Assembly (NCBI GenBank): GCA_035506135.1
Contig: DATJPY010000109.1
Span: 1-39,016, forward strand
Source of the DNA: DATJPY01 sp035506135
GTDB taxonomy: Bacteria; Myxococcota_A; UBA9160; PR03
Reading direction: 5' to 3'
DNA: 39,016 bases
Shown: positions 32,230 to 39,016 of the stretch, piece by piece
Layout of the letters: each line of letters opens with the position of its first letter
Numbering within the stretch: the stretch's first letter is position 1
Notes under the pieces: generated by a model
Database searches by the model: none
What the model was told of the DNA's origin: nothing
Seen by the model: only the letters and a program-made list of their open reading frames with translations
Translations under genes and position numbers: made by a program

Positions 32230-33296
32230 GCCGACCGGAGGCAGACGGCGCGATCCGGCTCGCGCGCGAGCTGCCCGGTCGCGTCGTGCTCGCGGAGGGC
32301 GACGGCACCCTCCACCTCGGCCGCAACGCCGAGATCCTGCGCTCCGCGGACGACGGCCGCACTTGGAGCCGCGTCTCGGCGCTTCCCCGCTCGCCCCTGC
32401 GGCGGGCCGCGGAGCGCTCGCGCCTGGCCTGCCGGCTGCTCCGCCACGAGATCCGCGCGCTGGTGCGCCTCTCGGACGACCGCTACGTGGCCGGCAGCCG
32501 CGACGGCATCTTCTTCGGGCGCGGCGGCGACGCGGTGCTCGGCCCCTGCGCGGTCGAGGGAGGTCCCTACCTCGCGCCGATGCGCCTCACGCGCGGGCCG
32601 GGCGACACCGTCGTGTGGGGGGAGTACGTCGGACGGCGGCCGACCCGGACCATTCGGGTCTTCGCCTCGCGCGACGGCGGCCAGAGCTTCCAGCCGGTGC
32701 ACACCTTCGAGCTCGGCAGCGTCTTCCACGTCCACAACATCCTCTGGGACGAGCGGCTCCATCACTATTGGGTGCTGGCCGGCGACCACGGGGCCGAGCC
32801 GGGCATCGGGCGGCTCTCGGCCGACCTGCAGCGCTTCGAGTGGCTCGTGAAGGGCGAGCAGCGCTACCGGGCGGTGGGCGCCTTCGACCTCGGCGACCGC
32901 CTGGTCTACGCCACCGACACCGAGCTCGAGACGAACGGGCTGATCTCGCTCGACAAGGTGACGGGCCGCGCCGAGCGCCTCCGCGACTTCGACGGAAGCT
33001 GCATCTACGCCTGTCGCTTCGGCGGGCTCTACGCGCTCTCGACCACGGTCGAGCCGTCGCCCGTGAACCGCAGCGAGTGGGCGACGCTCTGGCTCTCGCG
33101 CGACGCCGAGCGCTGGTGGCCGGGCTTCCGCGCGCGCAAGGACCGCTGGCCGCCGCGCTACTTCCAGTTCGGCTCGATCGTGTTGCCGGCGGGCGAATCG
33201 GAGCGCGAGGTCGTGGTCTTCAGCGGGCAGGCGGTCGAGGGGCTCGATGGGCGCACCGCGGTGGGCACGGCCGCGCCCGGTGCCGTGCCGTGCTAG
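32226..33296 (+). CDS. BNR/Asp-box repeat beta-propeller protein
   Basis: A 356-residue protein with Asp-box (BNR) repeats: SADDGRTW (40-47), SRDGGQSF (148-155) and a degenerate SRDAERWW (291-298), plus SRDGIFF at 91-97. These mark a sialidase-like beta-propeller. No signal peptide or membrane segment is seen, so it appears cytoplasmic, unlike secreted sialidases. The arginine triad of true sialidases cannot be confirmed by eye, so it may be a glycan- or protein-binding scaffold rather than a hydrolase. GTG at 32226 overlaps the amidotransferase stop (GTGA), and its end overlaps the next gene by 7 bp, so all three are coupled. Confidence 0.75.
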   Translation: MSRPEADGAIRLARELPGRVVLAEGDGTLHLGRNAEILRSADDGRTWSRVSALPRSPLRRAAERSRLACRLLRHEIRALVRLSDDRYVAGSRDGIFFGRGGDAVLGPCAVEGGPYLAPMRLTRGPGDTVVWGEYVGRRPTRTIRVFASRDGGQSFQPVHTFELGSVFHVHNILWDERLHHYWVLAGDHGAEPGIGRLSADLQRFEWLVKGEQRYRAVGAFDLGDRLVYATDTELETNGLISLDKVTGRAERLRDFDGSCIYACRFGGLYALSTTVEPSPVNRSEWATLWLSRDAERWWPGFRARKDRWPPRYFQFGSIVLPAGESEREVVVFSGQAVEGLDGRTAVGTAAPGAVPC

Positions 33297-34447
33297 AGGC
33301 GCGCGCGCCGCGGCGGCTCCGATCGGCGCTCGCGAACCTCGCGCTCGCCGCCGGCGCGACGGTGCTGGTGCTGGTGCTCTTCGAGGCGGTCTTCCGGCTC
33401 GTTCCCGCGCTGCTCCCGGCCGGGAGCTACGGCGCCGGCCGCTTCGATCCGGAACTCGGGATGAACGTGCTGGCGAGCGGCCCGACGCTCTATGGCCCGG
33501 CGGACCCGCTCCTGGTCGAGCCCAACCCCGACGGCTTCCGCGACGTCGCGCACCAGGGCGCGAAGCCGCCGGGCGTGACGCGGATCGGCTTCTTCGGCGA
33601 CTCGTACGTGCAGGCGGCGCAGGTACCGCTCGAGACCACCTTCTTCCGCCAGGTCGGACGCGCGCTGGGCGATCGGGTCGAGACCTTCGGCTTCGGCATC
33701 TCGGGCTGGGGCGCACTCCACTCGCTGCGCGCCTTCCAGGTCCTCGGACCCCGCTACGGCCTCGACGTCGCCGTCTACGTGTTCGTCGAGAACGATCCGG
33801 GCGACGAGGACTACGAGATCGCGTCGCACAGCGAGTCGGCGGGCTCGGCGATGCCGTACGCGGAGCTGGTCGACGGGGGCGCCGCGTACCGGGTCCGCTG
33901 GGTGACCGAGCCGGGGCACGAGCCCTGGTGGCACGCGGCGGCCAAGTTCCTGCAGCGACACTCATTGGTGTCCCACGTGATTCGCGACCGCCTCGCGCTG
34001 CTTCGCACCCGAGGCGTGCGCGTGCAGGCCGACCGGGCCGACGTCGAGATGTCGAAGGCGTCCGGGGCGCTGCCCGACGCGAACGACCTCCCCGCCACCT
34101 GGCCCCCGGCGTACCGGGAGCGCGCCGAGCGGCTCTTCGACCTGGTCCTGGCCGACTGGAAGAAGGAGGCCGCGGCGCAGCGCGTTCGCCTGCTCGTGCT
34201 CTACGTCCCGCGCGGCGAGAGCCAGCTCCGCGGTGCCATCCCGCGCGACGACACGTGGCTGCCGGCGCTCGAGAGCGCGACCCGGCAGCTCGGCATCCCG
34301 CTCCTGGATCCGAGCGCCGCGCTGGCCGCGCGCATGGCGGCGGGCGACCCCGTGTACCGCGACCACTGGACCCCGGCCGGCCACGAGGTGATCGCCGCCG
34401 AGCTCTCCGCCTACCTGGAGCGGATGCTCGCCGGCGGCTCCTCCTGA
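33290..34447 (+). CDS. SGNH/GDSL-type hydrolase-fold protein, membrane anchored (copy 3)
   Basis: A 385-residue protein with an N-terminal membrane segment (about 15-34) and a periplasmic SGNH domain: FFGDSYVQAAQV (GDSY 103-106), FGISGWG as block II, VFVENDPGDE near block III and DHWTPAGH with Asp358 and His365 as block V. It resembles AlgX/AlgJ-like or carbamoyltransferase-associated SGNH proteins that O-acylate polysaccharides, though the acyl donor is unknown. GTG at 33290 is the only early in-frame start and overlaps the BNR gene by 7 bp. Its 3' end overlaps the convergent DUF362 gene by 37 bp. Confidence 0.85.
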   Translation: MLEARAPRRLRSALANLALAAGATVLVLVLFEAVFRLVPALLPAGSYGAGRFDPELGMNVLASGPTLYGPADPLLVEPNPDGFRDVAHQGAKPPGVTRIGFFGDSYVQAAQVPLETTFFRQVGRALGDRVETFGFGISGWGALHSLRAFQVLGPRYGLDVAVYVFVENDPGDEDYEIASHSESAGSAMPYAELVDGGAAYRVRWVTEPGHEPWWHAAAKFLQRHSLVSHVIRDRLALLRTRGVRVQADRADVEMSKASGALPDANDLPATWPPAYRERAERLFDLVLADWKKEAAAQRVRLLVLYVPRGESQLRGAIPRDDTWLPALESATRQLGIPLLDPSAALAARMAAGDPVYRDHWTPAGHEVIAAELSAYLERMLAGGSS

Positions 34448-35943
34448 CCCGCGGGCCGCGCGCGCTCGATGCGGCCCTTCCAGCCCGGATGCGGCTCGAA
34501 GGCGAGATCGAGATCGATCTCCGACAGTCGCAGCGTGCGCTCCCCGCGCTCGTCGATCCACTGCACCTCGAGCGCCTCGGGGTCGCCCTCGAAGTCGGTG
34601 ATCCGCACGCCGCCGGCGAGCTCGCCGATCGCGCGGGCCAGCACCGGGATGCGACGCCAGTCGAAGCCCATGATCCAGGCCAGGACCACGTCGGCCGAGA
34701 CGCCGTCCTCGCCAGCCGCGAGCAGACCGAGCGGTCTCGCGTCGGGGCCCATCGGCCCGTCGCGCTCGCCCGCCACGATGCCGTCGTAGACGTTCAGCAC
34801 CCGGCGGCCGATGCCGCCGGGCGCGCCGAGCGCACCGCGGGCATCGGCGAGGTAGAAGATCTTGTTCAGGTCGATGGTGGTACGCCAGATGGTGTCGTTT
34901 CCCCACCAGTTGCCGTTGCGGGCCCGAGCTCCCAGGCCCGCCGCGTTCTCGACGGCACGGAGGCGGCGGAACACCGGCGCGCCGATGCCGCGCTTGAGCA
35001 GCGTGCGCGCGATCTCGGCCCCGACGCGCCGCACGCGCGCGTAGGGGTCGGGACAAGGGAACTCGTCGCCGCCGCGCGCCGGGAACCCCGCGCGGTAGTG
35101 CGGCAGCCAGTTCTTGTCGCCGTTGATGCCGATCAGGTTCTTCATCGAGAGCGTCACGCCGGTCTTCTTGTGCGTCTTGACCTTGGGCAGGTTGATCACG
35201 AGGTCGGCGCCGAGCACGGTCCTGGCCACCAGGTACTCGTTGCGGCCGCCGCTGTGGTGGCGGATCGTGACCTCCTCGTCGTAGTCGGCGCCGCGCAGCT
35301 GTCGCAGGGGGCCCTCGCCCATCGCGGCGAACTCGCTGCCGGCGCCGAGGTCGACCGGCTGGTAGCCCTCGGGGTCGCCCGGGAGCGCGTGCTTCTCGAA
35401 CTGCACGCCGTGCAGATGGCGGCCGACCTCGACGCGCAGGTCGCGCCAGGCGACCTCGGCGCCGAGCGCGTCGCGATACCAGTCGAGCAGAGCCGGCAGC
35501 CGGGTGCGCTCGAGCAGCACGTCGACCTCGCAGTCGTACTGCGGCGCGTCGGCCACCACGACGCGGCCGCGGGGGCCGACGGCCAGGAGCGCGTAGTCGA
35601 TGAGCGGGCGGAGCACCATCGGGTGCGTCACGACGGCGTCGAAGCGGCCGCCGGCCTTCTCGCTGAAGTGGCGCACGAAGTTGGGCTTCAGCACCACCGT
35701 GCCGCCCGGATGCACCAGGTCGGAGAGCGGCGACCACGCCGCGGTGTCGCGCCGCGCGGCGTCGTAGCCGAGGGCGCGCAGCAGGTCGCGCACGCCGGCG
35801 TAGATCCGGTTGTCGGGCGCCGTCTCGGCGGGGAGGAACGCGAGCTCGGGGTAGCGCTCGGGCGGATGGAACGGGAGCGCGGTGTCGTAGCCGCGCTGGC
35901 CGGTGAAGAGCAGGGCCGGTCGTCGCGCCGCGCGGCGTTCCAA
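34411..35943 (-). CDS. DUF362 domain protein
   Basis: A 510-residue protein of the DUF362 family, shown by VVLKPNFVRHFSEK in the N-terminal third and the hallmark LPKVKTHKKTGVTLSMKNLIGI in the middle, followed by WRTTIDLNKIFYLAD and the C-terminal NVYDGIVAGERDGPMGPD. The biochemical role of the family is poorly defined. Some members carry ferredoxin-type cysteine clusters; this one has none. In polysaccharide loci it may modify a sugar precursor. The start is a TTG at 35943, supported by AGGAGG 5 nt upstream and only 9 nt after the WecB stop. It is the last gene of the exosortase operon and its end overlaps the convergent SGNH gene by 37 bp. Confidence 0.82.
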   Translation of the reverse strand: MERRAARRPALLFTGQRGYDTALPFHPPERYPELAFLPAETAPDNRIYAGVRDLLRALGYDAARRDTAAWSPLSDLVHPGGTVVLKPNFVRHFSEKAGGRFDAVVTHPMVLRPLIDYALLAVGPRGRVVVADAPQYDCEVDVLLERTRLPALLDWYRDALGAEVAWRDLRVEVGRHLHGVQFEKHALPGDPEGYQPVDLGAGSEFAAMGEGPLRQLRGADYDEEVTIRHHSGGRNEYLVARTVLGADLVINLPKVKTHKKTGVTLSMKNLIGINGDKNWLPHYRAGFPARGGDEFPCPDPYARVRRVGAEIARTLLKRGIGAPVFRRLRAVENAAGLGARARNGNWWGNDTIWRTTIDLNKIFYLADARGALGAPGGIGRRVLNVYDGIVAGERDGPMGPDARPLGLLAAGEDGVSADVVLAWIMGFDWRRIPVLARAIGELAGGVRITDFEGDPEALEVQWIDERGERTLRLSEIDLDLAFEPHPGWKGRIERARPAGQEEPPASIRSR

Positions 35944-35952
35944 CCCCGCCTC

Positions 35953-37074
35953 CTAGGCGCGCTCGCGGGAGAGGTCGCGCTCGAGGACGTCGACGATGCG
36001 GTGCGCCGCGGCACCGTCCCACTTGTCCGGGACGCGGCCGTGGGGCGCGTCGCCGTCGAGCACCTTGCGCGCCTCGGCGCGGATCACCTCCGGCTCGCCG
36101 CCCACCAGTCGGTTGGTGCCCTCGCTCACCGTGACCGGCCGCTCGGTGCTGTTGCGCAGCGTGAGGCACGGCACGCCGAGCACGGTCGTCTCCTCCTGGA
36201 TTCCACCCGAGTCGGTGAGCACCAGGCGCGCGTCGGCCAGGAGCCCGAGGAATTCGAGATAGCCGAGCGGGTCGGTGAGGCCCAGCCGCGGCACGCGACC
36301 CCCGAGGCGCTGCTCGATCGATGCGCGCGTGCGCGGATGCACCGGGAACACGATCGGGAGCTCGCGGTGGATCTCCTCGAGCACCGCGAACAGCCCGACG
36401 AGCCGCTCGGGGTCGTCGACGTTGCTGGGCCGGTGCAGCGTCAGCACCGCGTAGCCGCGCGGCTCGAGCCCGAGGCGCGCGAGCGGAGCCGCCTCGCGCG
36501 CGCGGCGCAGGTGCGCGCGCAGCGTGTCGATCATGACGTTGCCGACGAAGTGGATGCGCTCGGCGCCCACGCCCTCGCGGCGCAGGTTCTCCGCGCCCGA
36601 GGGCTCGCTGGTGAAGAGCCAGTGCGAGATCGCGTCGGTCAGCAGGCGGTTGATCTCCTCGGGCATCGAGCGGTCGAAGGAGCGCAGCCCCGCCTCGACG
36701 TGCGCGACCGGGATCTCGAGCTTCACGGCGGCGAGTGCGGCGGCCAGGGTCGAGTTGACGTCGCCGACCACCACCACCACCGACGGCCGCCAGTCGAGCA
36801 GCACGGGCTCGATCCGGCGCAGCACCTCGGAGGTCTGCACCGCGTGCGAGCCGGAGCCGACGCTCAGGTTCACGTCGGGCGCGGGGATGCCGAGGTCGCG
36901 GAAGAAGCCGTCCGACATCGCTGCGTCGTAGTGCTGGCCGGTGTGGACGAGGAGCGTTTCGAAGCGCGGGCGCGCGCGCAGCTCGCGAAGCAGCGGCGCC
37001 ACCTTCATGAAGTTGGGCCGCGCGCCGGCCACCACCAGCACCCGGATCCGATTCGCGACGGGGTCTCGGGACAT
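35953..37074 (-). CDS. wecB: UDP-N-acetylglucosamine 2-epimerase (non-hydrolysing)
   Basis: A 373-residue enzyme that interconverts UDP-GlcNAc and UDP-ManNAc, giving ManNAc-type residues for the surface glycan. Family motifs are all present: GARPNFMK (18-25), HTGQHYD, GDVNST with Asp105, HVEAGLRS with Glu127, PEEINR (138-143), LHRPSN with His214, and DSGGIQEE (288-295) followed by RPVTVSEGTNRLVG. The length matches WecB. It follows EpsI after 7 nt and precedes DUF362 by 9 nt. ATG at 37074 is used; ATG at 37095 would overlap EpsI by 14 bp and neither has a strong ribosome site. No wecC-like dehydrogenase is in the window. Confidence 0.93.
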   Translation of the reverse strand: MSRDPVANRIRVLVVAGARPNFMKVAPLLRELRARPRFETLLVHTGQHYDAAMSDGFFRDLGIPAPDVNLSVGSGSHAVQTSEVLRRIEPVLLDWRPSVVVVVGDVNSTLAAALAAVKLEIPVAHVEAGLRSFDRSMPEEINRLLTDAISHWLFTSEPSGAENLRREGVGAERIHFVGNVMIDTLRAHLRRAREAAPLARLGLEPRGYAVLTLHRPSNVDDPERLVGLFAVLEEIHRELPIVFPVHPRTRASIEQRLGGRVPRLGLTDPLGYLEFLGLLADARLVLTDSGGIQEETTVLGVPCLTLRNSTERPVTVSEGTNRLVGGEPEVIRAEARKVLDGDAPHGRVPDKWDGAAAHRIVDVLERDLSRERA

Positions 37075-37081
37075 GGCAGCG

Positions 37082-37744
37082 TCAGTTGGGAACATACGGG
37101 CCGAGCCGCGCGACGACGAGAGCGGCGAGCTCGCGCAGGTCCGCCTCGGCGCGCTGGTCGTCCTTGTGGTCGAGCGATGTAGTGAGGCGGATCAGCGAGC
37201 CGTCCGTGCGGTGCCGCCGGGCGCGGTCCCACGACAGGTAGACGATCTTCTTCCAGTCGTCCGCGACCACGCGGCCCTGCGTCTGGTACCAGTAGTAGAC
37301 GAGCGCGCGCTGCTCGCCCTTGGCGATCACCAACCGGTTCACGAGGGCCGGGCGCTGGGGCAGCCCCTCGAGGTCGAGCGGCACCTGGGTGGCGTCGATG
37401 ATCTCCCAGCCCGAGCCGGGCAGGCAGTGCTTCGGCGGGTGGATCGAGTTCTCATAGTCGCCGCCGCCCTCGTGGCGGATCTGGGTCTCGTGCCAGCCGA
37501 CGTAGAGGTCGACGGCTGCGGGCGGATCGGCCCGCCGGTAGTCGCAGATCAGGTAGTCCGAGGCGCCCAGGTTCGCGAGCGTCTTGTCGTCCATCTTGCC
37601 CTTCTCGGGACAGGACCAGCCCTCGATCTGCAGCGGCCAGTTCGCGAAGCTCAGATGGGGCGGGATCACTTCGGCGGTCGCGAAGAACTGGTAGATGTAG
37701 AAGTTGAGCGCCAGGAAGGCCAGCGCGGCGAGGGCCTTGCTCAT
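37082..37744 (-). CDS. epsI: EpsI family protein (DUF3485), exosortase-associated
   Basis: A 220-residue protein with an N-terminal membrane segment (about 4-22) and an extracytoplasmic EpsI/DUF3485 domain: LQIEGWSCPE, then DYLICDYRR, VDLYVGWHETQIRHEG and HPPKHCLPGSGWEI, ending with TQGRVVADDWKKIVY and LIRLTTSL. The NSIHPPKHCLPGSGW pattern is the family hallmark. EpsI is routinely encoded next to exosortases and polysaccharide export genes; its biochemical role is not established. Its ATG overlaps the exosortase stop (ATGA), the tightest link of the pair. Confidence 0.92.
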   Translation of the reverse strand: MSKALAALAFLALNFYIYQFFATAEVIPPHLSFANWPLQIEGWSCPEKGKMDDKTLANLGASDYLICDYRRADPPAAVDLYVGWHETQIRHEGGGDYENSIHPPKHCLPGSGWEIIDATQVPLDLEGLPQRPALVNRLVIAKGEQRALVYYWYQTQGRVVADDWKKIVYLSWDRARRHRTDGSLIRLTTSLDHKDDQRAEADLRELAALVVARLGPYVPN

Positions 37745-38658
37745 GTCGCAATCCTCCGGGCACCGCCCCGTTTCGGCCTCCAGCGCTCCGGCCAGACCAG
37801 CCCGAGCAGCCAGGCCTCCAGCAGCAGCAGCAGGAACGCGCCCCCGAACGTCACCAGTCCTTGGAACTCGTGCACCAGGCCGCCGGCGGCCTTCTCACCG
37901 TAGCGATAGGTGAGGATCCCGGTGATCGCCACGCGCAGCGCATTCACGACGATCGCGGTCGGAATCGCCGACAGCACGATGATGATCCGCTCGCCCCAGC
38001 TGCGCCGGAAGAAGTACGCGAACACGACACCCAGCGTGATCAGCGCCATCAGCGAGCGCAGGCCGCTGCAGGCCACCTCGACGAACAGCGTGGCGTTCGG
38101 GAGATGGATGATGTTGCCCTCGCGCAGTGCGGGGATGTGGAGGTAGTAGAGCAGGTTCACCGCCCAGTCGGCGGCGATGAGCTGGAGCGGGAACGCGATG
38201 GGGAGCAGCAGCGAATTGGGGAGCGGCACCATCAGGAACAGGAAGCAGAGCGGGAAGGCCAGCACGCGGAACACCTGGCGGCCGAACAGCAGCACCACGA
38301 GGCCGATCAGCGCCAGCACGAACGACACGCGCATGTTCATGAGCTCGACGCCGAGACGCCCGATCGCGAGCGTCACGCTCGAGAGTGCGAGCGGGACGAG
38401 CCCCCACCAGCTCGGCTCGATGCGCGCACGCCGCAGCTGCGGCCTGCGCTCCCACGCGAAGTAGGCTGCGAGCGGGGCGATCAGGAAGCCGTGGGAGTAG
38501 TCCTCGGACCCGTACCAGTGGAGGCCCATGTAGTAGAGGATGGGCGTGTAGATCGCGACGGCGAACGCGAGCGCCGTCGTGCCGATGATGATCTGCTGCC
38601 GCCGCGTGGCGCCCGAATCGGGCGCCCGCGCGGCCGCGGCTGCGGCATCCGTTGCCAC
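37741..38658 (-). CDS. Exosortase (EpsH/Xrt family transpeptidase)
   Basis: A 305-residue membrane protein with about eight membrane segments. The catalytic set is complete: Cys197 in EVACSGLRS, Arg242 in NALRVAITG and His263 in VHEFQG. The early SHGFLIAPL (residues 55-63) and the VPLPNSLLLPIAFPLQL segment (144-160) are also family-typical. Exosortases process proteins with a PEP-CTERM-like C-terminal sorting tail and attach them to surface polymers. The subtype (XrtA or other) is not resolved. EpsI overlaps its stop and a DUF5989 gene precedes it. GTG at 38658 gives a standard length; upstream in-frame codons would overlap DUF5989. No sorting-tail protein is seen in the window. Confidence 0.92.
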   Translation of the reverse strand: MATDAAAAAARAPDSGATRRQQIIIGTTALAFAVAIYTPILYYMGLHWYGSEDYSHGFLIAPLAAYFAWERRPQLRRARIEPSWWGLVPLALSSVTLAIGRLGVELMNMRVSFVLALIGLVVLLFGRQVFRVLAFPLCFLFLMVPLPNSLLLPIAFPLQLIAADWAVNLLYYLHIPALREGNIIHLPNATLFVEVACSGLRSLMALITLGVVFAYFFRRSWGERIIIVLSAIPTAIVVNALRVAITGILTYRYGEKAAGGLVHEFQGLVTFGGAFLLLLLEAWLLGLVWPERWRPKRGGARRIAT

Positions 38659-38684
38659 GTGTCTCGTCCCGCTCCCGACGGCGC

Positions 38685-38867
38685 TCAGAACAGGGCGTAG
38701 ATGAACGGCGCCACCGCCGAGCCCTGGGTGAGCACGATCAGCAGCGAGAGCAGCAGCATCGTGACCAGGATCGGCCCGAGCCACCACTTCTTGCGCACGC
38801 GCATGAACGCCCACAGCTGCCCGAAGATCCCCAGGCTCTCCAGCCGTCCACCCCTGCTCCTCGCCAT
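38685..38867 (-). CDS. DUF5989 family small membrane protein
   Basis: A 60-residue protein with one membrane segment (WWLGPILVTMLLLSLLIVL) followed by TQGSAVAPFIYALF, the strongly conserved end of DUF5989 proteins. An N-terminal LGIFGQLWAFMRVRKKWW precedes the segment. These proteins are usually encoded between a NodU-type carbamoyltransferase and an SGNH protein in polysaccharide and natural-product loci; here the carbamoyltransferase is upstream as expected but an exosortase follows. The ATG at 38867 is chosen for the GAGAGAGG ribosome site; a longer frame from 38912 would overlap the upstream gene. Role unknown. Confidence 0.85.
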   Translation of the reverse strand: MARSRGGRLESLGIFGQLWAFMRVRKKWWLGPILVTMLLLSLLIVLTQGSAVAPFIYALF

Positions 38868-38870
38868 CGC

Positions 38871-38878
38871 GTCCTCTC
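38871..38878 (-). promoter_or_regulatory. Ribosome binding site of the DUF5989 gene
   Basis: On the minus strand a GAGAGAGGAC-type purine run ends about 5 nt before the ATG at 38867 and decides in favour of the 60-residue start over the longer frame. Confidence 0.5.
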
Positions 38879-38884
38879 TCCCGA

Positions 38885-39016
38885 CTAGTCGAGCTCGTAG
38901 AGCTCGCGCCAATCCACGTCCTCGCGCAGCTCGGGCTGCTCCTCCTTGAGCAGCACCTGGTTGCCGAGCACCAGCACGTCCATGTTCGTCCGCATGAAGC
39001 AGAGATAGGCGTCCTC
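38885..39016 (-). CDS. Carbamoyltransferase (NodU/CmcH family), C-terminal end (partial)
   Basis: Only the last 43 codons and TAG are inside the window; the gene starts beyond 39016. The fragment contains CFMRTNMDVLVLGNQVLLKEEQP, which matches the C-terminal region of NodU/HypF-like carbamoyltransferases that move a carbamoyl group from carbamoyl phosphate to a hydroxyl, often on a sugar. The DUF5989 gene 17 nt downstream is its usual partner and backs the call. Confidence 0.75.
   Translation of the reverse strand, partial: EDAYLCFMRTNMDVLVLGNQVLLKEEQPELREDVDWRELYELD

Noticed and set aside
1..39016. CRISPR arrays, insertion sequences, tRNA or rRNA genes
   Set aside because: No direct-repeat arrays, transposase motifs, tRNA cloverleaf or rRNA-like sequence was recognised on either strand by reading.

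Overview
The window is a GC-rich (about 70% by eye), gene-dense bacterial chromosome segment with many GTG starts and many 4-bp GTGA/ATGA gene overlaps. It looks like a surface-polysaccharide (EPS, capsule or O-antigen) locus of a Gram-negative bacterium. The exosortase/EpsI pair, the XrtA-type polysaccharide deacetylase with its special C-terminal region, and the base composition suggest a deltaproteobacterial-type or related GC-rich lineage such as Myxococcota. That placement is inference; no rRNA or other taxonomic marker is present.

Layout. (1) 1-163: tail of a PaaK/CapK-like ligase, separated by a perfect 15-bp hairpin from a convergent operon. (2) 7476-239, minus strand: SGNH protein, asparagine-synthase-like amidotransferase, a secreted 21-cysteine protein, an ATP-grasp enzyme and a polysaccharide deacetylase; the last four overlap by 4 bp at each junction. 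(3) 7572-22529, plus strand: three glycosyltransferases, a methyltransferase, a second amidotransferase and two separate copies of an unusual module. Each module holds an acyl-CoA-dehydrogenase-like flavoenzyme, a stand-alone amino-acid-type adenylation enzyme, a carrier protein and a left-handed beta-helix acyltransferase. Copy A is 11068-14673 and copy B is 18055-21708; copy B ends in a coupled membrane-anchored transglutaminase-like protein. (4) 22538-28078: SGNH protein, methyltransferase, unknown protein, glycosyltransferase and O-antigen ligase/polymerase. (5) 29955-28075, minus: two small proteins and a GT39-like membrane glycosyltransferase. (6) 30298-34447, plus: third amidotransferase, BNR-repeat protein and third SGNH protein. 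(7) 39016-34411, minus: carbamoyltransferase end, DUF5989 protein, exosortase, EpsI, UDP-GlcNAc 2-epimerase and a DUF362 protein.

Working model. The glycosyltransferases and the O-antigen-ligase-type protein build a repeat-unit glycan. WecB supplies ManNAc, and methyltransferases, deacetylase, carbamoyltransferase, amidotransferases, SGNH proteins and beta-helix acyltransferases decorate it. The two dehydrogenase/adenylation/carrier modules are the most striking part. Their parts list matches the prolyl-AMP ligase, prolyl-carrier and prolyl-carrier oxidase set that makes pyrrole-2-carboxyl thioesters in pyoluteorin, prodigiosin and aminocoumarin pathways. Here each set sits beside a sugar-acyltransferase-type protein inside a polysaccharide locus, which suggests that carrier-bound, desaturated amino acids are loaded onto sugars. 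No flippase, polysaccharide ABC exporter, initiating phosphosugar transferase or PEP-CTERM-type substrate is visible, so the locus probably continues outside the window.
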